DNA from: Pictodentalium vernedei
Lineage: Eukaryota; Mollusca; Scaphopoda; Dentaliida; Dentaliidae
Length of the DNA: 64,000 bases
Direction of reading: 5' to 3'
Assembly: GCA_031216915.1 (NCBI GenBank)
Contig: CM062297.1
Location: 537,500,971 to 537,564,970, forward strand
This document shows positions 1 to 9,508 of this stretch, one piece after another (the first letter of the stretch is position 1; each line of letters starts with the position of its first letter). The position numbers were made by a program, and so were the translations under genes. The notes under the pieces were generated by a model that was not told the origin of the DNA, ran no database searches, and was given only the letters and a program-made list of their open reading frames with translations.

Positions 1-150
1 AGTTACAATGAAATTCCTTCATAAATATGACCTGTAGACTGTGCTAAAGGTTTTCAGGCTTTGGGCAGCCCTCATGGTTGAATGATCGCAACCAAAAGGG
101 GACATTCTCATCTGGGCATCATCTGGAGTGATCCTACGAAGTTACAATGA
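1..150. repeat. Tandem-repeat element 1, left part (~145-bp units)
   Basis: One unit of the same tandem repeat that resumes at 6687, recognisable by the words 'agttacaatgaaat', 'gacctgtagactgtgctaaagg' and 'ggggac(a/g)ttctcatct'. The DIRS element interrupts it after GAAAT at 149-153. It continues to the left of the window. Confidence 0.9.
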
Positions 151-192
151 AATCTAAATTTTATAGTAAATTTCCTTTCTTATTATACCTAC

Positions 193-436
193 CACAATTG
201 TTTACTACAGGCTTGCACTACAGTGGAAGTCCCTAACTCGGATAAAATACTGTCTATTTTTGTCTTTCCCAAGCAAGTTGGGAAAGAAAAGTGGTGCAAA
301 AGCACCAATAAAAATAAGCCAAAACTGGGTCGAGTGCAACCGGCGCAGACCCAGTACGGGACGCTCTCTCCCAAGTACAACTCCACGACTTCCGTTGCCA
401 GTGCGCATATACCGTCTCTAAAGACTCATTCTTTTT
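193..436. repeat. DIRS copy 1 left inverted terminal repeat
   Basis: 244 bp that match the reverse complement of 6427-6670 almost perfectly, from 'cacaattgtttactacagg' inward to 'gactcattcttttt'. Visible differences are 'gcactacag' versus 'gcaccacag' and 'atactgtct' versus 'atactctct'. The 42 bp outside it (151-192) are unique to this end and reappear inverted in the internal complementary region. Confidence 0.95.
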
Positions 437-525
437 GAATCCGTAAACGTTAGAGTTATGTGATCAGCGGGGAGGAAAGATTCTTTACCCGTAAAGAAGA
501 CGGGAGGGCCTCCATGTAAACAATT

Positions 526-606
526 GTGGTAGGTATAATAAGAAAGGAAATTTACTATAAAATTTAGATTTCTTATCAACCTACTCACAATTGTTTACTA
601 CAGGCT
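526..606. repeat. DIRS copy 1 internal complementary region (ICR)
   Basis: Positions 526-572 are the reverse complement of the left outer end (about 151-200). Positions 568-606 are the reverse complement of the right outer end (about 6650-6688). The two halves meet at ATTTC (568-572). This is the DIRS-1 feature that templates completion of the termini and records the sequence of the circle junction. Confidence 0.93.
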
Positions 607-822
607 GAATAGACAAAAGGCTGGAGGGAATCGCATAACCAACCCCCACATAACCCTAGTGCACTGGAACCGTGAAGCAGAAGGAAGAGGTCCCGAGGCT
701 TATCAACCATAATGTCGCAATCATTGGTAAAGGACAATGAAAAGAGATATATGAGCCTGTGTGACACACAGACAGAAAAAAGGGCAGTAACAGCACAAGG
801 CTGAAACTGACCTTCAAGAAGC
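607..822. other. DIRS copy 1 3' untranslated region
   Basis: Between the ICR and the end of the recombinase frame. No ORF of interest is seen. The segment just inside the ICR ('gctgaatag...aaggctggaggg') has close counterparts inside the ICRs of DIRS copies 2 and 3 (about 23576 and 28246), so all three belong to related lineages. Confidence 0.6.
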
Positions 823-1830
823 CTAATGGCTATGGCAGACAACAGCCTGCGCAGAAGAAAGAGGACCCAAGGCAAAAAGGTCCTCCGACTGCTCCTGCAA
901 CTGGCGTAAATAAAAGGTGGAGAAAGTAGAAGCATTTCTCCAGTAGGCTGCCTGCATAACATCCGACAACTTGACGGAGTTAGAATAAGCCCAAGAGGTA
1001 GACAGTGCCCGCACCTCGTGGGCAGAAATACGATTGGTAATACAATCGCCAGCTGCTAAACGACTATAAGCCGTACGAATAGCAAGACAAATCCATCGAG
1101 AAATGGATTGAGGAGAGATCTTCTGTCGACCCGGAATGAGAGACAGAAAAAAACGTTTTCTGCCCTTCCGTATGAAGCGTGTCCGATCAAGATAAATGCG
1201 AATAGCACGGACCGGACAGAGCAAAGGGCGAGTACCCTCAACAGAGGGAAGAGCCCTGATACAGATAGGAGGAGTAGTATCTGGTAACTGATTCTTAGCC
1301 AAAAAGGAGCAATCAGTGGTAAAAGTAACACTGTTGGGAGAACTCCTAAAAAAGGCCGGGTCAACCGAAGGGCGTGAAGCTCACTAACCCGTCTGGCCGA
1401 AGCAAATGCCATCAGAAAAGCCGTCTTATATGTGAGAAATTGCATATCCACCTGGGATAAAGGTTCGAACGGTGCTCCCCCCCCCCCCCCCCCCCCCCAA
1501 GCAAAGCAGCACCCACGAAAGATTCCATCGTGGAGTAAGCTGCAAAGTCCGAGGCCTTTTCAAAGGAAAGTGCCGAACAAGCTTGGAGAGGTAAGGATTA
1601 GTGCCGATACGACGCTTCCCCACATAAGAAAAAGTCTCTGAAAGCATAGACCTGTAACCCTTGATGGTAACAGGCTGGAGACCCCGAGAATCAAACAGAT
1701 ATACCAGAAACTCCGCAATCTGTGAAATCGAAGGATTGGCATAATCAACAGAGTGATCAGCACACCATCGACAGAAGACCTTCCATTTAGCTGCATAAGC
1801 TAAACCAGTGGAGTGCCTCCTTGAAGAAGA
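823..1830 (-). pseudogene. Tyrosine recombinase (YR) of DIRS copy 1, two frameshifts
   Basis: The integrase of DIRS elements: it inserts a circular cDNA by site-specific recombination. The N-terminal SAM-like part (about 1500-1800, with 'KWKVFCRWCADHSVDY' and 'GYRSMLSETF') lies in one frame. The first catalytic Arg region ('ASARRVSELHAL', about 1390) is in a second. The C-terminal part is in a third (1302-823), with the HEVR box at about 1009-1020 ('AHEVRALSTSWAY') and the catalytic Tyr in 'STFYLRQL' at about 910-912. The breaks fall in a 22-base C tract (1477-1498) and an A6 tract near 1350, so sequencing or assembly error is a real alternative to decay. The N-terminus overlaps the pol 3' end in another frame, as is usual for DIRS. 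Confidence 0.88.
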
Positions 1831-3829
1831 AATGCACTCCACTGCTCGTCTCGAAAAACCTCTACGGAGGAGACAGGACCTGACAAAAGATATGCGTGAA
1901 GGCACAATGAAGTCGGGTCGACGTGAAACCTCCTCGGGCGACCTTGACAAAGAAGGTCGCGACGTAGCAGGAGACGTGCCGGAACCGCCGCCATCAGCGA
2001 GCGGAGCTGATTGATCCACACCCGCTGAGGCGACAGGGGAGCGATCAGAATGATTCGACAACTGCAGGTTTGAATTTTGGCGAGAACCTGAGGAAGAATC
2101 GGAACCGGCGGGAAGGCGTAGCCGACTAGACCATTCCAATCGAGTGACAGAGCGTCCACAGCAAAAGCCAGAGGATCTGGACACGGGGACACGAAAGTGT
2201 CCACCTGATGGTTCCAACGAGTCGCAAAGAGATCGATGTGGGGACGTCCCCAGAGATCGCAAAGCGACTGGAACACTGCCCTGTGAAGCATCCACTTGGT
2301 GGAAATAACCCTGCCCTGTCGGGACAGGGAGTCGGCTAGGACGTTCAGACGACCGGGAATGTGACGAACAACCACTCCGGCGTGAACCTCCTGAGCGAGC
2401 AGTAAAAGATCCCGAGCTAACTCGTACATCGGAAGCGAGTGCGTGCCGCCCTGGTTCCGAATGTAAGCAACCACTGTCGAATTGTCGGATAGTAGAAGAA
2501 CCTGGCGATTCGACAGGTGAGGGATCCACTGCCTGAAACTCAGAAGAAGAGCAAGAAGCTCCTTCTGGTTGATGTGTAGAGCTGCTTGATCCTGGTCCCA
2601 CATCCCGTGTAGGGAAAGACCGAGAGGATCCAACGTCGCACCCCATCCGAGATCGCTGGCATCTGCCGTCAGAACGCGATCGGACGTGGGTAAGTCCAGC
2701 GGAACACCCTGCGTAATCCACTGAACATCTGTCCAGGGAAGAAGGTGAGGATACAGAGAGTCCGGAAACGGAAGCACCTGATCCAGAGAATCTACATTCG
2801 GTCTCAAACGACTGAGCAGAAAGTGTTGGAGAGGTCTGACACGCAGCCGACCTAGAGGAATGAGATCCATCACCGAACCGCAGAGACCGATCAGCCGGAG
2901 AAAACTCCGAGCGGTCGCGGACCTGGACTGGGACAGAGTCAGAGCAAAAGCTGAGAGAATCACAGCCTTGGCCTGGGGAACAGCCACCAAATTGAATTTG
3001 GTTTGGAAAGACATCCCCAGATGACAAAACGACTGAGAAGGGACCAGGTCCGACTTCTCCTCGTTGACTCTGAATCCTAGCGACGTGAGCAAGCTCAACA
3101 GAGTGGCGACATCCGATTCCAGTAAGGCAGCATTGGAATGCCTCTGGAGGATATCGTCCAGATATACCGAAGTAGTCACCCTGGACTGTGTGCGATGGAA
3201 CGCTATCACATGCGACATCAGTCTGGTGAACGCCCAAGGAGCCAGGTTGAGGCCGAAAGGCATGGCCTTGAACTGGTAAACTCGCCCCAGAGAAGCGAAC
3301 CTGAGATACTTCCGTGACGCCCGATGCATCGGAACGTGGAAGTAAGCGTCTCGCAGGTCGATGCTGGCTGCGAAATCTCCCTGGTGAATTGATTGGCGGA
3401 CCGACCTGAAAGTCTCCATGCTGAACTTGGAGCAATGATAGACTGGTTCAGGATGCTCAGATCGATAACCGGTCGGAGTCGGCCGTCCTTCTTCGGCACC
3501 AAGAACAGGCGGGAATAGAAACCCACTGACTGAACGTTCTTGACGACCTCGATCACCCCCTTTGCCAGGAGATTGGCAATCTCCGTGGACAAAAGTTCCC
3601 GACGTAAAACGTCTGAAGGAACTGTGGTTGGAAGAGGCACCCTTGACAGAGTGGGGTGCCGTCGGAAGGATATGCGCAGCCCGGACCGAACAACATCTAA
3701 CACCCATGGATCGGATGTGATGGTGGTCCAATGGTCTGCGAACTCTGCTATCCTTCCTCCAACCTGGGACGAGTCGAGGTGAGGACCTTCATTTCGAGCC
3801 CCGACGAGGCCCGCGAGAGGAGAAACCAC
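1800..3829 (-). pseudogene. DIRS copy 1 pol: reverse transcriptase, RNase H, methyltransferase-like; one frameshift
   Basis: Copies the element RNA into DNA. The start at 3829 overlaps the gag 3' end by 41 nt in another frame. The first segment (3829 to about 3443) carries the RT fingers, with 'SRLFLVPKKDGRLRPVIDL'. A single-base frameshift near 3440 moves to the frame that ends at 1800. That frame has 'IDLRDAYFHVPM', 'MPFGLNLAPWAFTR', the catalytic YLDD at 3153-3164, RNase H ('LTADASDLGWGATLD', 'LLSDNSTVVAYIRNQGGTHS') and 'RHIPGRLNVLADSLSRQGR'. The C-terminal stretch ('HIDLFATRWNHQVDTF', 'YAFPPVPILPQVLAKI') matches the Dam-like methyltransferase region typical of DIRS pol. All catalytic motifs I can see are kept. 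Only the frame is broken. Confidence 0.9.
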
Positions 3830-5186
3830 CTCCTCTGCTAAATGAAGAATCCTGAGACTTCCCTCGATTCTGCCGACCCCTACCTTTACCCCGTGAGTAA
3901 GAAGTAGAGGCGGCGGCAGAAGGACCAGCCTTTTGCTTCACAGAGGAAGCAGAAGGGTACTTGGTAGGCTTGGAACGGCCCTTGCCTCCCCGGGAAGGCT
4001 GATCAAGCTGACGAAACAGCAGCTGATCTTTGGAATGACGTAGGACGTCATCCCGGACCGTCGACACGGAACCATGGAAAAGTTGCGGACCTGCCAAAGA
4101 AGCAGATCGAAGAGTAGCACGCTGCTCCTCGGGAAGGGATCGTCCTGTGTCCAGCACAGCGTCCCTTCGAACTAATTCCAAATTGGCCGTGTTACAGGCA
4201 TGAGTGTGAGTAAGGTGCATAAGCACCTTGGACAGCACACGCAAAGGAGCCTGTACCTCGTCAAACTTATCTGGAGGCAGATAAGCAGTCAAAGCTGAGA
4301 CGACGTGATCTGAGAGAGAAAGCATGCCAAGCATCTCTCTAGATAAGCCCAACGTGGACTCCAGAGTCGTCATTGGAATGACGGCAGACTTGGGCTTGGA
4401 AAGCCCGAGGGAAGTGGAGTCCTGATCCAGAACCGTCAAAGTCTGGCAGACTGACGGATTGGTGGAATCGTAGGAACGATAATGCACAGGAGGCAAAAAG
4501 GTGTCAACCCTGGTGAAGAACGAAGTCTTCAAAGCCTTGGAATTCAGCTTGGCATCCAATGCTGAAAAAGCCTCAACCACCAGTACCGACTGGCATGGTC
4601 GAAGGCGCCCAGAAGCAGGTTGCTCCATAGGCTGTTGGCGCGCGACCGATGATCGCGGCCAGGCTGACACTGTCGGCTGGTTAGCAGGTTTGAGCTCAGG
4701 CAGAAACCCAAACACAAAGTCAAGAGCCGCCCCCAAGTCCGAAGACTGCTGGCACTCGACCTCAAGCATGTCGGACTCCTCCCCAGAGTCGGAAGACACA
4801 TAGCCCATCGTGGGCAAACCAGCCGACGCCTCCCATGGTGTCGGGACACCAGAGGAATCGGAAACCGGCCTGTTTCCAATCCCAGGAGGCGGCGCCATAG
4901 GAGGCGCCTGGAAACCTCCCATAGCCTCGCTGGAAGCAACAGGAAGGCTCTTTGAGAGAACCTGAGTGAGTAAGGAGAGGGCCTCTCTAAGCTCACTGCC
5001 TGTACCGACCGGTTCGACAGGGGAGCGAACCGGCAAAGTGGCTTCACCTCTGACCCTCTTAACCAGCGAAGGGTCACGATCCTCCAAAACACCCGACGCG
5101 GGACGACGGGCGGCAGCCGAAACATCTGAAGGCAGACGTGTATAGGGGTACGATGCACCCCGAGGATCAATATTGCGAGAACTCAT
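3789..5186 (-). CDS. DIRS copy 1 gag, downstream part
   Basis: About 465 aa, starting at the first ATG (5184-5186) after the stop of the upstream gag ORF, with a GTG at 5193-5195 as alternative. The C-terminus is basic and Gly/Arg/Ser rich ('GRGRQNRGKSQ', 'SSRGPRRGSK'), suggesting nucleic-acid binding. The middle contains 'LELVRRDAVLDTGRSLPE', which has recognisable relatives in the decayed DIRS copies 2 and 3, and supports gag identity. The RT ORF starts inside its last 41 nt. Structural protein of the retrotransposon particle by inference from position; no classical CCHC knuckle is seen here. Confidence 0.75.
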   Translation of the reverse strand: MSSRNIDPRGASYPYTRLPSDVSAAARRPASGVLEDRDPSLVKRVRGEATLPVRSPVEPVGTGSELREALSLLTQVLSKSLPVASSEAMGGFQAPPMAPPPGIGNRPVSDSSGVPTPWEASAGLPTMGYVSSDSGEESDMLEVECQQSSDLGAALDFVFGFLPELKPANQPTVSAWPRSSVARQQPMEQPASGRLRPCQSVLVVEAFSALDAKLNSKALKTSFFTRVDTFLPPVHYRSYDSTNPSVCQTLTVLDQDSTSLGLSKPKSAVIPMTTLESTLGLSREMLGMLSLSDHVVSALTAYLPPDKFDEVQAPLRVLSKVLMHLTHTHACNTANLELVRRDAVLDTGRSLPEEQRATLRSASLAGPQLFHGSVSTVRDDVLRHSKDQLLFRQLDQPSRGGKGRSKPTKYPSASSVKQKAGPSAAASTSYSRGKGRGRQNRGKSQDSSFSRGGGFSSRGPRRGSK

Positions 5187-5191
5187 GAGAG

Positions 5192-5983
5192 TCACCGCGG
5201 AGCAGAAGGTCCAGGCTGCACAAAAGGCGTTGGTCCCCCAAAACTGGTCGTGTGACCAGAGTGAGTGGACGGAAATGCCACGGAGTTCATAGTGTTTCCA
5301 CTACGAACATCCGAATCCAAAGACACAACTGTGGTACTCGACGGCGACGAGACCACAGCGATGGGCTCGGCCGGCAGCCCCTTCCGACTTCGCCGAGTTG
5401 AAGTCAGGGAAGGCTGGGGCCGATATCCCACGTCTACAGTATCGGACAGTTCTGCAGTCCCCTGCAGCGAAAAGCCGAGGACGGCTGAAACAGACAACGA
5501 AGCAGACGGACCAGCAGCAGTAGTAGATACGTCGAGAGTCGTTGAGGCTGGTGAAAAAGTGGAGAGAGCACACCGGCTCGGCTCCGAAGGAGGAGTCACA
5601 ACCCTAGTGACAGCCTCAGATGTCGACTGGAGGGGGACCGTAGTCCCGGAACCAGGCATCTCTACACCAGAACACTCAACGGCTCCCGCAGTATCCACCA
5701 CAGGAAAAGACTGCACATCCCCCACGGAGGAGGAATAACTCTCACCAGACAAAGTCGGCTCGGGAGGCCCCGAACGACCATGTTCTCCTTTCCCGCGGGA
5801 GCGGGAGGCACGGCCACGAGAACGAACGACACGATTTACTGACGCCCAAAAGGTGGAAGACCATGTTCCACAGACACCACACGGCCGCTCGGCCGAACAC
5901 CCATTACAGGAGGAACACGACGAATGTACATCGTCCACATGCTTAGGCAGCAGACACTGCCCACAAGGAATTGTCCTAGGCAT
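5192..5983 (-). CDS. DIRS copy 1 gag, upstream part, Cys-rich
   Basis: About 263 aa, starting at ATG 5981-5983 (the frame is open further upstream but reads hydrophobic leader-like sequence over non-coding DNA). The N-terminus has a dense Cys cluster ('PCGQCLLPKHVDDVHSSCSSC', then 'CGVCGTWSSTFW'), a probable metal-binding region also seen in the relics at about 33.6 kb and 40.0 kb. The rest is Ser/Thr/Pro rich. It ends in TGA at 5192-5194, 5 nt upstream of the next ATG and in another frame. Either gag is naturally two proteins or a single gag has been split. Confidence 0.7.
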   Translation of the reverse strand: MPRTIPCGQCLLPKHVDDVHSSCSSCNGCSAERPCGVCGTWSSTFWASVNRVVRSRGRASRSRGKGEHGRSGPPEPTLSGESYSSSVGDVQSFPVVDTAGAVECSGVEMPGSGTTVPLQSTSEAVTRVVTPPSEPSRCALSTFSPASTTLDVSTTAAGPSASLSVSAVLGFSLQGTAELSDTVDVGYRPQPSLTSTRRSRKGLPAEPIAVVSSPSSTTVVSLDSDVRSGNTMNSVAFPSTHSGHTTSFGGPTPFVQPGPSAPR

Positions 5984-6426
5984 GAAAGAGGTGAGAGGAG
6001 CAGAGAAGGTGAGATCAGAAAACAGAACACCCCCAAAGAGAGAAAGGTGACAGAAACAAAGACCCCAGACGGTCGACCGGGAACCACCCAACAGGAAGAC
6101 TACTCTCAACAGAAAGAAGAAACACTGTAGGAGTGGTACCCCGCTGACACCTAACTCTAACACAATTAGAAAAATTTGCAAAAAAGGCATGAACAATAAT
6201 TGTGAAAATCTAAGTCCGAACCGCGTGGCCCGCGAAAATCGCGCGCGACCCGAGAGAGAGCAAATAAATATACATTATGGACATATAATAGAAAAAAGAG
6301 AATATAAAACACTGTTCCTGAGAATACAAAGGATACACTGTGGTATAATGAATCAGGAAACATCAAACATCGAGCTGGTGAAACACTGATAAGCGTGCAA
6401 AAACATCTCGACACGAAGCGGATTTT
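5984..6426. other. DIRS copy 1 leader between right terminal repeat and gag
   Basis: About 440 bp with no convincing ORF. It would form the 5' untranslated leader of the minus-strand transcript. No splice or promoter motif can be claimed by eye. Confidence 0.5.
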
Positions 6427-6670
6427 AAAAAGAATGAGTCTTTAGAGACGGTATATGCGCACTGGCAACGGAAGTCGTGGAGTTGTACTTGGGAGAGAGC
6501 GTCCCGTACTGGGTCTGCGCCGGTTGCACTCGACCCAGTTTTGGCTTATTTTTATTGGTGCTTTTGCACCACTTTTCTTTCCCAACTTGCTTGGGAAAGA
6601 CAAAAATAGAGAGTATTTTATCCGAGTTAGGGACTTCCACTGTGGTGCAAGCCTGTAGTAAACAATTGTG
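6427..6670. repeat. DIRS copy 1 right inverted terminal repeat
   Basis: Reverse complement of 193-436 with about two mismatches. The outer edge reads 'caattgtg' followed by the end-specific 'agtaggttgataagaaat' (6671-6688), whose complement is the second half of the ICR. Confidence 0.95.
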
Positions 6671-6686
6671 AGTAGGTTGATAAGAA

Positions 6687-8098
6687 ATCCCACCATATTA
6701 AATATGACCTGCAGACTTTGCTAAAAGTTTTTGGGTTTCGGGCTTGGACAGCCACCACGGTTGACAGATCATGACCAAAAGGGGACGTTCTCATCTAGGC
6801 ATTATACAGAGGCATCCTACCAAGTTACAATGAAATTCCTTCATAAATATGATCTGTAGACTGTGCTAAAGGTTTTCGGGCTTCGGGCAGTCATCATGGC
6901 TGAATGATCGCAACCAAAAGGGGACGTTCTCATCTAGACATTATATGGAGTCATCATACCAAGTTAAAATGAAATCCCTTCATAAATATGACCTGTAGAC
7001 TGTGCTAAAGGTTTTCGGGCTTCAGGCTCGGGCAGTCATCATGGTTGAATGATGGCAACCAAAAGGGGACATTCTCATCTGGGCATCATCTGGAGTGATC
7101 CTACGAAGTTACAATGAAATCCCTTCATAAATATGACCTGTAGACTGTGCTAAAGGTTTTCGGGCTTCAGGCCCCTGTAGGCGTCACAGTTGCCCAATCA
7201 CGTCCAAATGGGGAAGTTCTCATCTAGACATCATACAGAGTCATCCTACCAAGTTACAATAAAATCCCCTCATAAATATGACCTGTAGACTGTGCTCAAG
7301 GTTTTCAGGCTTCGGGCCCCTGTAGCTGTCACAGTTGCCCAATCACGACCAAAAGGGGATGTCATCATCTAGGTATTATAAGGAGTCAACCTAACAAGTT
7401 ACAATGAAATCCTTCCATAAATACAACCTTTAGACTATGCTAATGGTTTTTGGGCTCCGGCAGCTATCAAGGCTGAATGATCGCGATCAAAAGGGGACCT
7501 TCTCATCTGGACATTATTTGGAGTCATCCTACCAAGTTACAATGAAATCCCTTCATAAATATGACCTGTAGACTGTGCTAAAGATTTTCGGGCTTCGGGC
7601 TCCTGTAGGCATCACAGTTGCCCAATCACGTACAAATGGGGAAGTTCCCATCTAGACATCATACAGAGTCATCCTACCAAGTTACAATGAAATCCCTCCA
7701 TATTAAATATGACCTGCAGACTGTGCTAAAAGTTTTTGGGTTTGGGGCTTGGGTAGCCATAACAGTTGACAGATCATGACCAAAAGGGGATGTTCTTATC
7801 TAGGCATTATACAGAGGCATCCTACCAAGTTACAATGAAATCCCTTCATAAATACGACCTGTAGACTGTGCTAATGGTTTTGGGCTCGGGCAACCATACC
7901 GGTTACCCGATCGTGACCAAAAGGGGACGTTCTCATCCAGACATGACCCCAAACCTGCATACGAAATTTTGTGACGATCAGACAAGAACTACAGGGTGTA
8001 GCCTGTGCTAAAGGAAAATGTGAACAGACTCACAGACTAACAGACTTCCGCACGCGTGATGGCAATAGCTTATCTTGACTTTGTCAAGTTAAGCTAAT
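6687..8098. repeat. Tandem-repeat element 1, right part: ~9 units of ~145 bp plus terminus
   Basis: The word 'aagttacaatgaaat' or a variant recurs at about 6822, 6961, 7106, 7251, 7396, 7534, 7679 and 7827, that is every 138-148 bp. After the last unit (about 7940) the sequence becomes unique and ends in a hairpin followed by AATAAA. The layout is tandem core, short unique right end, terminal hairpin, as in the pearl/HINE-like elements elsewhere in the window. Confidence 0.9.
8067..8095. other. Terminal hairpin of tandem-repeat element 1
   Basis: Stem AGCTTA-CTTGAC, loop TTT, GTCAAG-TAAGCT with one bulged position per arm, followed by AATAAA. Closely similar hairpins close the elements ending at 28184, 34957 and 41870. 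Confidence 0.8.
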
Positions 8099-8235
8099 AA
8101 ATAGACACTAGGGCCGATAATCAGATTTAAAGCACTCGTAGAATAAGGGTTTTAACCACTCCTTAAGCTGAGTGGTTAAAACCTTTATCCTACTCACGGT
8201 TTAAATGTGATTATCGACCCTAGTACCTATTTATT
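8096..8235. repeat. Foldback element (MITE-like), 140 bp
   Basis: Arms 8096-8161 and 8170-8235 are near-perfect inverted repeats ('aataaatag...gataatcagatttaaa' against 'tttaaatgtgattatc...ctatttatt') around a central CTTAAG. It abuts the end of tandem-repeat element 1. Probably a palindromic MITE, but no clear target duplication is seen because the arms end in the flanking AATAAA. Confidence 0.75.
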
Positions 8236-8243
8236 CTACATAT

Positions 8244-8408
8244 AAACACAGAACGCAACTCAAGTAGAGTATGAGGGACAGGAATCAATGACTCTTGGTG
8301 AATTTTTTTTCGGTACATCATGTGTGCCCTCGCTACATATGAAATACAGGAAAAAACCCATCTTGAGTCATTGACCCCAGTGCCCCATACTCAATCGTTG
8401 TTGTGTTT
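8244..8408. repeat. Imperfect inverted repeat, ~45-bp arms
   Basis: The left arm ('aacacagaacg...gagtatgagggacagg...tcaatgactc') pairs with the right arm ('gagtcattgacccc...ccccatactcaat...tgttgtgtt'), with one ~9-bp insertion in the left arm. It lies next to the previous foldback and may be part of the same or a second MITE. Confidence 0.6.
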
Positions 8409-9060
8409 TATTGCAAGATATTTACTACTTCATAAAGTAATGCTACTTACTCTGAGGGTTTAATCTCTGGAAGTTTGATTACTGGATCTAGAATTGAAAG
8501 AAAAAATGTTATCATACATAGTTATCATTTAATCTATGAGTGAAGAATATTAAGAGACAATTATTTCAAATATTTTGTTTCTCTGATCACCCACTGTAAA
8601 TGTATTTGAAGCATTGGCAGACATCAGTTGAATGTTCTAATCATGATGCTTGAACATACAAAATTTTCTGCACAAATGATCATCACAATGGTTTAATTCA
8701 TTTGTATAAACTAGAAAAACAAAACAAGCACCAATTTTCATTTCAATAAAAAGATTTGAGATAAAAAAAACCTGCTACTGCCCACTTGCCCCCAACACAA
8801 GAGAAAAATATATCCCTTTTTAAACATACTTTCTGCAGTAAATTTGTTTAGCAGTGACTTTTTAGTAAACGTGTTTATTATAAAAACTAATCACTTTTTT
8901 GCTTGAAATAACTAATATTCTTTCAGGCCAAAAAACACTAAAAAACTTCCAGGTTAGGTGACTAAGGTGAGGATTTTTTAACATGGGCTACGGTATTTTT
9001 GTATGGTGAAAATTCAGGGGATAGTTTTCATTAATGAGTTCTGAGTAGATATAAGAAAGA
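8409..9060. other. Unassigned AT-rich sequence
   Basis: About 650 bp with no ORF, tandem repeat or terminal structure that I can recognise. Confidence 0.5.
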
Positions 9061-9508
9061 ATAAATAAATGTTCATAACCCAATCATTCTGAATAGATTC
9101 TGGGCTCGACAAAACTGCTTAAACCATGAAAACAATAAATGTAAACAAGACCAATACCGGGTCTGGACCTGCGTCGCTGCATGCAACTGAATCGGCAAAC
9201 AGGAAGTGGCTGCACGGCAGATCTGAAAATTGCATACACGATACAACTGATCATTATCAGGCTCCAGATGAAATATAAAATCAATCCCTTGCATAGAAGC
9301 CGAGAAAAGTTTGACAAAAAATTTCAATGTTCAGTGGGTAGAGTAAAATTTCAAAGTAACGGCAAACAGGAATTGGCTGCACAGCAGATCTGAAAATGGC
9401 TTACACGATACAATTCATCATTATGAAGCAGCAGACCAAATATAAAATCATTCCCTTTCATAGAAGCCAAGAAAACTTCGACGGAAAAAGTGTTTCGGAC
9501 GGATTGAC
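9061..9508. repeat. Tandem-repeat element 3 (~175-bp units), split by the LTR retrotransposon
   Basis: Two units are visible: 'cggcaaacaggaagtggctgcacggcagatctgaaaa' at about 9194 and 'ggcaaacaggaattggctgcacagcagatctgaaaa' at about 9361, with matching downstream sequence. It ends in 'cggacggattgac', which resumes after the LTR element at 17852 as a GGAC microsatellite. Confidence 0.75.

Larger units (their letters stand above)
151..6686 (-). mobile_element. DIRS copy 1: DIRS-1-like tyrosine-recombinase retrotransposon, nearly complete
   Basis: The element shows the full DIRS layout: inverted terminal repeats (193-436 and 6427-6670), an internal complementary region (526-606) that joins the complements of both outer ends, and on the minus strand gag, then RT/RNase H/methyltransferase, then a tyrosine recombinase overlapping the pol end. 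There is no target-site duplication, as expected for recombinase-mediated insertion. The target is the ~145-bp tandem repeat. The terminal repeats differ at about two positions, so the copy looks young. At least three frameshifts (about 3440, the C tract at 1477-1498, and the A tract near 1350) break the ORFs. Two lie in homopolymers and could be assembly errors. Confidence 0.93.

Noticed and set aside
1426-3435. The long 669-codon minus-strand ORF as one protein
   Set aside because: Only its last ~125 codons before the C tract are recombinase; the upstream part is a shadow frame over RT/RNase H.
3789-3829. Programmed frameshift between DIRS gag and pol
   Set aside because: The ORFs overlap by 41 nt but I see no slippery heptamer in proper phase, and pol has its own ATG at 3829.
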